Of a stretch of 64,000 bases of DNA, positions 57,418 through 64,000 are shown piece by piece (position 1 is the stretch's first letter; every line of letters starts with the position of its first letter). The DNA comes from Hofstenia miamia (Eukaryota > Xenacoelomorpha > Acoela), in NCBI GenBank assembly GCA_004352715.1, contig SCFE01000077.1, positions 330,909-394,908 on the forward strand. Reading direction: 5' to 3'. The notes beneath the pieces are model-generated. The model had not been told where the DNA came from. It saw only the letters and a list, made by a program, of their open reading frames with translations, and made no database searches. A program made the position numbers and the translations under genes.

Positions 57418-60400
57418 GTTTCCATGTGACTTTTCCTTCATCACTTTTTGCAACAGCTGGAAATTTGCCTTTTCCAATTCTGCCTTTTGCACTATTCCGA
57501 ATAGACAGATTTTTTGAAGTAAGCTTATCAATAGCATTGCGATTGAAAAATAATTATCTATCACAAGATGCTTCTTAAATTTGCCATTTTCCTATAGAAG
57601 ATTGTCAGTATGACTAGGAAGTAATATCTGCACTAGGGTTAGTACTTTATATTTTTTAAGAAATTCATATTTTATTCGAACATTTCAGTAATAGGAATTC
57701 AATTTTAAAGTTTAAGAAGTTTACAAAATTGCAAATTCAAAATCTTTACACATTTTTTTCCATTCAATTTTGATTTTTGTGGGGAGTTTTTGTGCAATAT
57801 ATCGAAAGGGGGTGTAATTTTTATAGAAGTATAGAATTGCGCTTTGGAAATATAAGAATAAGGAATAGTACTGCCCTTAATCTGTATCCCTATTCCGAAT
57901 AGACAGATTTTTTGAAGTAAGCTTATCAATAGCATTGCGCATCAGATAATGTTTCCAAACTTCAAAAATATCAACCATGTTATTATCAATTATGCAGTTT
58001 TATGTGCCGAATTTGGCAAAAAATTGTACTTTTGGTTGAAAAAATCGTTTTTCATCACTACTATAATGTGGCAATTTTCTATTAAATATTTAGTTAGATG
58101 AAATGTGAATCTGAACTATTCGTTCCGTAGTACTACATCTAATTTTGGAACCTAGGAAATGAAGGGAAAAGGGTTAGTGCTTTTCTTATCCGTTTCAGCA
58201 AACTCAATGTAAAAATATTCCACTCTTTTGTTTTCTTCAATAAGATATAGATCCTATAATGATTTACAAAATATTAATTTGTCTGATTTGAGTGTTTTGC
58301 CTACTATTGTGTTTTAGATATTTCCATCTGTAGCAATTGTACATATCTCATTGTGCTTTTGAAATCAACTCAACAAAATGAGTCCTGTGCACGTGCATAT
58401 AATATGTAAAAACAAATCATGATTCTCTACATTTTTTCATATCGAAAAAGGCTATTCACGTGATTAAAATACGAAAAACTGTATGTATTTACATCTGTTT
58501 GATACCAAATGATTTACTCGTGGGCGAAATTTCAACCAATTGGGTAATTTGCGTTAATTTCAGTCTGGAAATGGCTGGAAATTTAGAAATTATATTGTGT
58601 GGTTGCCATATTACTGCCTGGAAATTGCGCTCAGTTCGGCCTAGAACTACCTTGAACTGCCTGGAAATTTATTAGTTGAAATGCGCGGACACCCTGGTAA
58701 CAGCTGGTCTTTAGAATGGAAAGAATTCGTTAAGGCTTAGAAAAATTTGTTCGAAAATATGTAAAAATTTGTTGTGATTTTATTACAGGAAAATAATTTG
58801 ATGTAAGGTTTTCAATTGCATATAATAAATATTTCAATAATCATTTAAATATCACTGGTTAAACATTGATTCCATATGTAATACTAACAAAGCCTGATAT
58901 TTTGTGAACGTGGCATAAAATTGTACGAAAATTGCTGCTATCACACCTCGGACTAGACATCTACAGGGAAATTTTCAATGATTTTTAATGTAATTTCGAA
59001 ATATTTTAATTTGAGGTCTCCTATAAAATTTCAAGTTGAAATTTTTAAATATTTTGCATTTCAATTTTGAGTTTGGTGGGGACGTTTCTGCGCAATATAT
59101 CAAAAAGGGTGTAATTTTCCATTTATAGAAGTACAAAGTCGTGTCATGAAGCTGTGTAAATATGTGGTTACACTAATGTACTGCCTTAACCTTTACCTAC
59201 GCCTCAGTATGATATTTCCCAACATCAAGCATGTTAGCAATTTTGTAGTTTTCGGCGCCCATCAAGCATGTTAGCAATTTTGTAGTTTTCGGCGCCACAT
59301 TCGGAAAACGTGTATTTTCGGTTAATAATCGTTGTTCATCACTGCTATATGTAGTGATTACCTACTAAATATTTAATTAGATGAAATGTAAAACTCGTTC
59401 CGTAGTATTACATCAAATTTTGGAACCTAGGGAAGAAATCATTAACTTTTCGGATAATGAAATTTACTAGTGAAATTGACCCAGTGGTTAGTGCTTTTGT
59501 ACAAAACTAATATATAAATGTTCCATTCTTTAGACTGCTTTAATGACATTGGCTTTTCTCTAACAATGATGTTGCTTAAGTACATATAGTTATAATGATT
59601 TACAAAATATTAGATTCTATGATTTCTCACCGATTGTGTCTTAGATATTTTCAATTGTAACAATTGCACATACCTCATTATATTATGACATCCACTGAAC
59701 AAAATGAGTCCTTTGTAAGTACATATAATCTGCAAAAACGAAACTTGTTTCTGTATATTTAGGTTGAAATGAGTTATTCACGTGATTAATATAGGAAAAA
59801 CTGTTTATGTATTACAAGGTTATATCTATTTGATAAACAAATGTTTCCTCGTAGGCAAAATTTCATCAACTGTTATAATTTGCGTTAATTTCAGTCTGGA
59901 ACTGGTTGAAAGTTTAGAACTTAAATTGTGCAGATATCTTATTACTGCCTGGAAGTTGCTCTTAGTTCAACCTGGAACTGCCTGGAAATTGATAAGTTGA
60001 AATGCGCGGACACCTTGTTTTCATTCTATGGAGGGTATGAAGTCATATAAATAGTAAAAATCGCATGTGTTCCTATTCACTTCAAGCAAAAGGGTGAATA
60101 GAAAGACTTTTAAAATTTGATAGAAAACCTTTCCTGTTTATTGAAATTTAATCTCAAGATCTATGCGATACATTATAGTCTAAGAGTTGAATGAAATTCT
60201 TTCTTACAAATACTAGGTTTTAGAAAAAAACTAAAAAATACTGTTTCTTTTCATCCCATTTGACGGTATTAACATAAATGAAATCAAAGTTTACACAGAG
60301 TGTTTGAGTTTTGCTAAACAATACAATACTGCGAATTTTATTCAAAATCAGAAGACAATAAAATAAACTGTTCTGCCACGTCAACGATCTGTTTTCGAAA

Positions 60401-61859
60401 CTTGTCTTTTGAATGATGCGGTTAATGTGTTTTTGTTAAGAAACAACGAAATTTTTTCGTGAAAAGATGTTTGTGAACCAATTTTCGATAATAGTACCAG
60501 TAGGACATTTGAGAATATTTTCTTTTTCCTGTTGTAAATACTGAGGGTTGTATGAAGTAGAATTTAAATTTGAATCAATTGAGACGCAACAAAGGGCACC
60601 GAAGAATCAACAGCAAGAGCCGCTTTGGATATAAGTGATTGAAGAATTAAACTTGACTTCTTTTAATATTTAATGTTATCTCCTGTGAATAAGGTTTTGG
60701 CTCTGGTGAATACTTCTAAACAATTGGAAGCTAACAATAACAAAGTACAGTAATGTAATTTTGATAACAAATTGAAGCACAAGAATACGTATCATCATAT
60801 TTCAATATGTAATGAGATACATTTCTTGATGTATGCCAACACAAAGTTTCTTCAACTGAGAACGCTTGTTGGCATACCCCTCTAGAGTTTGTTTAAAATT
60901 TATAATGTGCTATTTGATTTAGTTTAATTCGAAATTGAGTAGTTGGCATTCTTTTTGAAATTATTCTTTGTTAGTTCTTGTATCACTTGTTTGTTACCAT
61001 CGTCTATTTTCCGGATCTTGAAATAAATTCCTATTCACATCATTTTTTAATTTAGAACTAATTCCCGAATCTAGTGTTTACCATCCATTTTTACATTACA
61101 TTGTCGTGTGTGCTAATATGAATGCTAATTCTTTTGCGATGCTCATATATACAGCAATTTTCTTAAAAAGGTATATAATCCAGTTTTATGCCGCAATTCA
61201 TTGACTGACGTGAAAATTTTTCCTGGTATAGCAATGTTTGCCTTATTTAAGGTACGAAGATAAACATGGCAATTTATTATCATGTATAATATTCAATTTT
61301 CCGTAAATTCCGTAGCAAGGGCAAATATTGCGCTGCGCGGTTTTTGGCAATTGTATTGGTTGAGTGACTCGCCAAGTGTTTGCGCGGTACTTATGGTCTG
61401 AATAATTTATAATATTTATGTTTAGGCACTTCAGTCTTTCACGAAACGGATCCAGATGATATAATATTTGTTCGCACTAAGCGGCCACCAGTTGTGAGTC
61501 TACTTTCCTCAGACGAAGAAATGGAATCCAAAAAGCCATTTCTGTGGCGACCTTATAAATCTTTCGATTCGTCGTCGACATCTGATGAAATGAGTGACAG
61601 TTATCGCTCCTCAAAACGCAAAAAGCTCTCCAAATCTAAAAGAAAAAGATTGCAAAAGCATCAATCTCCCTCATTTAATGATTATCGAGAACCTGATATG
61701 CACTACGATTTTGCAGTGAATGGATTTCCGTTGTCTTCATTTCCTCCTGATGTTGAACCCGAGGCGTGTTCTTGCTCCCTTGTTGAGCCAATGGTATTCT
61801 CCACCTCAATGCCAGATGTCTCACGTTCAAGAACAAAACACTTTCATCCTTATTTGTGA
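43506..61859 (+). CDS. TOPORS: TOPORS, RING-type E3 ubiquitin/SUMO ligase (seven coding exons)
   Basis: Nuclear E3 ligase that ubiquitinates or sumoylates targets such as p53 and topoisomerase I-associated proteins in other animals. Joining exons 43506-43828, 44289-44474, 50996-51321, 51484-51751, 51798-52089, 53529-53783 and 61426-61859 gives 2084 coding bases in one open frame; every junction is AG/GT and phases match (0, 0, 2, 0, 1, 1). The C3HC4 RING is at residues 52-90. Family hallmarks follow: FHEFCYNCIYEWSKVKPICPLC, FRYRTT, LQRNPTAIHRLVPFLQRELT, and FIHEF with FAISPF. Acidic SUMO-interaction-like motifs cluster in the last three exons and a basic nuclear signal lies in the last. The product is about 694 residues (human 1045); the long Arg/Ser region is reduced. 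The reading frame enters exon 1 at phase 1, so ATG may be split by an upstream intron (A, then TG), or translation starts at ATG 43532. Confidence 0.9.
43963..44085. repeat. (TA)n microsatellite with 60-N gap in TOPORS intron 1
   Basis: TA units on both sides of N 43996-44055. Confidence 0.9.
44289..44474 (+). CDS. TOPORS: TOPORS exon 2 (FRYRTT region)
   Basis: 186 bases, phase 0 at both ends, acceptor CATTTTAG, donor ATT/GTAAGT. It encodes VYEVPIVPSP, LAFRYRTTRTPQQPRS and SFIPQRHRI. RFRYRTT just after the RING is a TOPORS hallmark. Confidence 0.88.
44475..47780. other. TOPORS intron 2, first part, with possible pogo-like remnant
   Basis: At about 44945-45030 CTCGTGTATAAGCACAC is inverted against GTGCGGCTTATATACGCAG, like the ends of pogo/Tigger-type elements. 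The rest of the stretch has no recognised gene; minus-strand frames at 46581-46814 and 47205-47653 have no identifiable domain. Confidence 0.4.
47790..48000 (+). mobile_element. 3' UTR of a LINE copy
   Basis: It ends GCAATAAATTTGCTTTGACTCT followed by a degenerate TTA/ATT tail, matching the end of the LINE at 50310-50335 (GCAATAAATTGCTTTTGACT). Coding part absent. Confidence 0.65.
48003..50335 (+). pseudogene. LINE with APE endonuclease end, RT palm deleted, in TOPORS intron 2
   Basis: Same sense as TOPORS. It starts in the apurinic-type endonuclease (LIDYFLTNSDLVF, then FSDHALCTY, the SDH motif), continues through the RT N-terminus (NWTNYEKSKK, NLDANKSTASYNLPIFIIK, FNQCIIDNEFP) to NYRPI near 49410, then jumps directly to LTKYFSNNQLKVNIEKTQF: the palm with motif A, B and the YADD box is missing. 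The thumb and C-terminus (49648-50211) are open and end before a 3' UTR with TATTATTATTA tail. The first about 370 bases are present twice around a single N at 48424. Confidence 0.85.
48053..48797. repeat. Allelic-type duplication around a one-base gap
   Basis: About 48053-48423 recurs at 48425-48797 with several substitutions (one copy has an in-frame stop after FNYI, the other reads FNYIYTLKS). The one-N join and mid-gene position point to two haplotypes placed in tandem. Confidence 0.8.
50336..50995. other. TOPORS intron 2, last part
   Basis: AT-rich, nothing recognised until the acceptor of exon 3. Confidence 0.5.
50996..51321 (+). CDS. TOPORS: TOPORS exon 3 (start of conserved central domain)
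   Basis: Acceptor TTACTTTAG, donor AG/GTAGTA, 326 bases, ends in phase 2. Low-complexity first part, then RRKVYCSGIRV and DVSQLFLQRNPTAIHR, which aligns to the conserved vertebrate FFRRNPACLHR segment. It is preceded by the LINE-filled 6.5-kb intron. Confidence 0.88.
51484..51751 (+). CDS. TOPORS: TOPORS exon 4 (conserved central domain)
   Basis: Acceptor CATTTTAG, donor CAG/GTACAT. It encodes LVPFLQRELTVLL, LSTHDISSQHFYDELFPIL, TLHFIHEFRMFAISPF and VDEYDRNAVY, the best conserved non-RING part of TOPORS (vertebrate LVPWLKRELTVL, HFIHEFISFARSPF). Confidence 0.92.
51798..52089 (+). CDS. TOPORS: TOPORS exon 5 (acidic, SUMO-interaction-like motifs)
   Basis: Acceptor TAATTTAG, donor CAAG/GTACTT, ends phase 1. 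Ser/Asp-rich with EIFLIDSDSDE (hydrophobic core then acid, near residue 430) and AEIISDSECSLEED. The equivalent vertebrate position has VITISPDEAE. Confidence 0.82.
52424..53416. mobile_element. hAT-like non-autonomous element in TOPORS intron 5
   Basis: The left end CAGGGCTGTGCGATTCG is inverted, with mismatches, at the right end CGAATTGCTCAGCCCTA. The CAGGG start fits hAT. No coding capacity and no clean 8-bp target duplication. Confidence 0.45.
53404..53489. repeat. Two tandem copies of a 43-bp unit
   Basis: TTGCTCAGCCCTAAAAATAT...AGTTTAA(C/A) twice in succession, covering the end of the hAT-like element, 40 bases before TOPORS exon 6. Confidence 0.85.
53529..53783 (+). CDS. TOPORS: TOPORS exon 6 (Ser-rich, VVID motif)
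   Basis: Acceptor ACAACTAG, donor CAG/GTAACT; enters and leaves at phase 1. It encodes VESNESEEDVAV, KSVVIDCSR, EIDITSDSPQSP and EPSTSELCQPSTS. Low complexity, so identity rests on phase match and position. Confidence 0.75.
53784..56550. other. TOPORS intron 6, first part
   Basis: A minus-strand frame at 54551-54796 has NFRKFWRREYPILYKANRK, faintly like a hAT transposase C-terminus but too short to assign. At 55678-55807 a segment of about 60 bases is repeated on both sides of the single N at 55744. Confidence 0.4.
56552..56611. repeat. (ATT)n microsatellite
   Basis: About 19 ATT units. Confidence 0.9.
56951..60017. mobile_element. hAT-type element with duplicated right half in TOPORS intron 6
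   Basis: Left terminus CAGGGTGTCCGCGC at 56951. Two right termini: GCGCGGACACCCTG ending 58696 and GCGCGGACACCTTG ending 60017. Each right end is preceded by a matching segment of about 1 kb (roughly 57660-58696 and 58975-60017), including TTCGTTCCGTAGTA(C/T)TACATC and TTTTGGAACCTAGG. Near both ends the sequence is rich in CTGGAA/CTGCCTGGAAATT motifs. No transposase frame is present. Confidence 0.65.
57120..57405. repeat. Duplicated flanks and TA repeats around a 54-N gap
   Basis: TAATGTTAGGAATAGGTTCC through TGATATCACGAAC occurs at 57120-57213 and again from 57286, each followed by (TA)n; N at 57232-57285. This is an assembly-type duplication. Confidence 0.8.
60018..61425. other. TOPORS intron 6, last part
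   Basis: AT-rich; no gene or repeat recognised before the last exon acceptor. Confidence 0.45.
61426..61859 (+). CDS. TOPORS: TOPORS last coding exon
   Basis: Acceptor TATGTTTAG at 61417-61425 in phase with exon 6. It encodes DDIIFVRTKRPPVVSLLSSD, a fourth SUMO-interaction-like motif, then SSKRKKLSKSKRKRLQKHQ, a strong basic nuclear signal, and ends PYL with TGA at 61857-61859. The vertebrate Arg/Ser-rich domain is only faintly represented by this Ser/Lys patch. Linkage across the 7.6-kb intron is inferred from frame and composition. Confidence 0.75.
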
Positions 61860-62162
61860 GCGAGGGTTCCATGTAGAAATTCCACGTCGAATCATGCAGA
61901 CTTTAATTTTAATTCTAATATAAATTTTCTGCGTACCGTGTTTAGATTCTGTAATAGTTAATAGCTATTTCTCTAAGCCTCAAAAATCTAATATATTGAC
62001 CATTTTGAAGTATAATAAATTGAATTCTACTGACTTCCATTTTTTCTCCATTTTTGTAGATTTTTTCGTGTTCAGTTTTAAACACGGTGGTGTAGCGCAA
62101 TTAAGTTTTCTTATTCAAATGCTTTGTATAATATGATTGTTTTACGTTTGTATTCTATCTCG

Positions 62163-62260
62163 AATAAATTCTCTTTGTAAGATTTGTAAAGTAATTTAAA
62201 ATATTTCACTATAAATTTTGAAATACAACTGTTTTACATCACATCTATCTTTTTAATAAA
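62163..62260 (+). terminator. Candidate TOPORS polyadenylation signals
   Basis: AATAAA at 62163-62168 and at 62255-62260, about 300-400 bases after the stop codon. Which is used cannot be told. Confidence 0.45.
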
Positions 62261-63525
62261 ACAACAGCAGTGTGTGCCATGCGAATTTCTAGGATCCTCG
62301 GTGGTTTTTGAAAATTGCGCTTTGTCCGGTTTTTAATTGAAAGAGTCAACTTCGATTATTTCTTTATTCAAAGAATCATTTGAAAACTTGTAATTTGATT
62401 AATTTCTAATTCTAAATTTTTATTCAGATTTATAGGTTCACTGGCATAAATACTCTTTAAGTCAGCTCGTTTGTATGTGTCTGTTTCCTGGTAATATGTT
62501 CAAGTTTTCATCAGACGTATTCGAAGGCTATGCACTGAAATTTTCTTGAAATAAAAAATATTTTTGCGCATCTTTGTGTAAAATAAATCTATTATCATAA
62601 TTGTATCACGTGAATTGCAACTATTAGTTTTTGTTAACAGGGCCTGATTTGAATCATGATTAGTAATTTGTAAAATTGAATCTGTTTCCAGTCGGTTATC
62701 ACAAAAAATCGGGTAGCCATTGGGCACTACGAATTACTGAAATCTACATTTTCCAGTTTTCTCCTGATGCTCTTTAAACAATTTACAATAAGTTGATGCA
62801 GACTAAAAAATTTAAATATGTTTTAATAAATATGAGTAATGCATATTATTTAAAGGATTTTGTTGAGTGTGCATGTCATCTACTGAGCATTTTTAGATAA
62901 ATTTGTTAAGTTCATTGAAAGATTCCATAATAAACAAATACTTTCAGCATTCTTAAAGTTTATTTATGAATTTAATTAAGAAAAACTAAACATCATGGAA
63001 ACAATTTATATAGAATTAAAGGAAACAAGCTTTAACAAAAATGATGAATATAAAAATAAACTAAATTTTCTAAATATATTGTAAAAAATTATTTGATGAA
63101 TATGTTGTGAGTTTTCTAGAGGGACACTTTTTGATAGTTGCAGTTGTAGGCCCGAAACAGTTTTTTTAAAAACAAATACTTTGATTAGAGTTTTTTTCAG
63201 TCGCCTAGTGAATAAATGGTTATAGGGTTTTATATTACTCATTTTCAAGAATTAGTATTCGCCCTTCAAATTCTAAAACTTATTGATTATTCAATTAGAT
63301 CGTAGTGTGAGTACCAAAAACTAAGAGATTATATATGATAATTAATATTGTAATTTTGCTTGGTAAAATAGTAGTTGAACAGTTAATAAATGTTTATGGT
63401 ACGTTAATTAGCTCTATAAACACTAATGTTTAACAAGTGTTTGTATAATATAGGATTAGTGTGTTTCTTGAGTAGGGACTTCGCTGTCCGCGAACCGCAA
63501 GCTTTATCAAGTACTGAGAATTTAC
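62261..63525. other. AT-rich intergenic DNA, no gene recognised
   Basis: Short frames at 62500-62727 and 63006-63248 (minus) have no recognisable content. Confidence 0.4.
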
Positions 63526-63529
63526 TCTA

Positions 63530-64000
63530 AGATAAGATAAGATAAGAGATTCTATATTCAGATAAATATTTACAATTTAATAACTGATAATTTATCTGAA
63601 TAGCGTCATAAATTACAAAAAGGTAACCAATCTACAAATCAACATACAATTCTTACAGGCTATGGATGAATTACTTTATATTGCTATTTTAATGACGAGT
63701 TATCGTATAGTCATTGTTGTAAAATTTAAACCCGAACCATGATGTACCTAAAATATATTTTTGCTTAAGGAAGATTTTTAAACGCTTTTTAAAAGGTTTC
63801 AATTTTTCAATGATTTTAATTTCTTTAGGTAGCGAATTCCAGGTTCGAATTGCGACATTAATGAAAGATTTCTTCAAAACTTTTTTCTTATACTTAACAC
63901 ATGTAAAAATTTTAGATCTTGAATTCTGTTTATGCGCAAATCCCCGGAATTTAATTGAATTATAAGGCGGTAGATTTTTTACTAGTTTGAAAAATGTTAG
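63530..64000 (-). mobile_element. LINE C-terminus and 3' UTR, running off the window edge
   Basis: Minus-strand frame entering at 64000 reads LPPYNSIKFRGFAHKQNSRS, then KSFINVAIRTWNSLPKEIK and FKKRLKIFL before a stop at 63689-63691, the typical end of CR1/Jockey-like LINE proteins (compare IATKIWNNLDHEIK at 50059-50100). The 3' UTR ends in a (GATAA)n tail at 63531-63548. The remainder lies beyond the window. Confidence 0.8.

Overview
This is AT-rich, intron-rich, transposon-dense nuclear DNA from an invertebrate animal. Three animal genes are recognisable: a Krueppel-like zinc-finger factor, an Arp2/3 complex subunit 2, and the RING E3 ligase TOPORS. Around them lie non-LTR, Ty3/gypsy, Penelope-like, Tc1/mariner, hAT and MITE elements. 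Nothing prokaryotic is present, and I could not fix the phylum from sequence alone.

Layout. 0-3 kb: the 3' tip of a LINE, a 1000-N gap, and the first coding exon of a KLF-type gene on the minus strand; its later exons lie outside the window. 3.3-10.6 kb: a fairly young 5'-truncated LINE (minus strand), a MITE, an older relative of the same LINE, a clean hAT MITE, and part of a second LINE type that carries a sequencing-adapter remnant. 11.8-12.5 kb: foldback repeats and TA microsatellites around gaps. 12.7-21.8 kb: one decayed Ty3/gypsy element on the minus strand (gag, protease, RT, RNase H, integrase, then about 3.8 kb of unidentified post-pol sequence and a putative 3' LTR). 22-27 kb: minisatellites and a TRIM-like mini-LTR element, part of it present twice across a one-base gap. 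27.5-30.6 kb: two Penelope-like copies in inverted orientation with hammerhead-like motifs at their tips, then a dead Tc1 transposase. 36.3-37.5 kb: a DNA element with long palindrome-rich terminal inverted repeats. 40.5-41.4 kb: an intact, uninterrupted ARPC2 reading frame. 43.5-61.9 kb: TOPORS on the plus strand, seven exons whose boundaries and phases all agree, with introns filled by a LINE and hAT-type elements. 63.5-64 kb: the end of another LINE on the minus strand.

Genes together. ARPC2 and TOPORS are neighbours on the same strand, about 2.1 kb apart, with unrelated functions (actin branching; ubiquitin/SUMO signalling). The TOPORS model, RING domain, conserved C-terminal half and several SUMO-interaction-like motifs, is the best supported gene here.

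Assembly quality. Many gaps sit in TA or TAA microsatellites or between near-identical flanks, so several apparent repeats are probably unmerged haplotypes or unclosed overlaps. A Tn5/Nextera mosaic-end sequence is embedded at 9597-9615.
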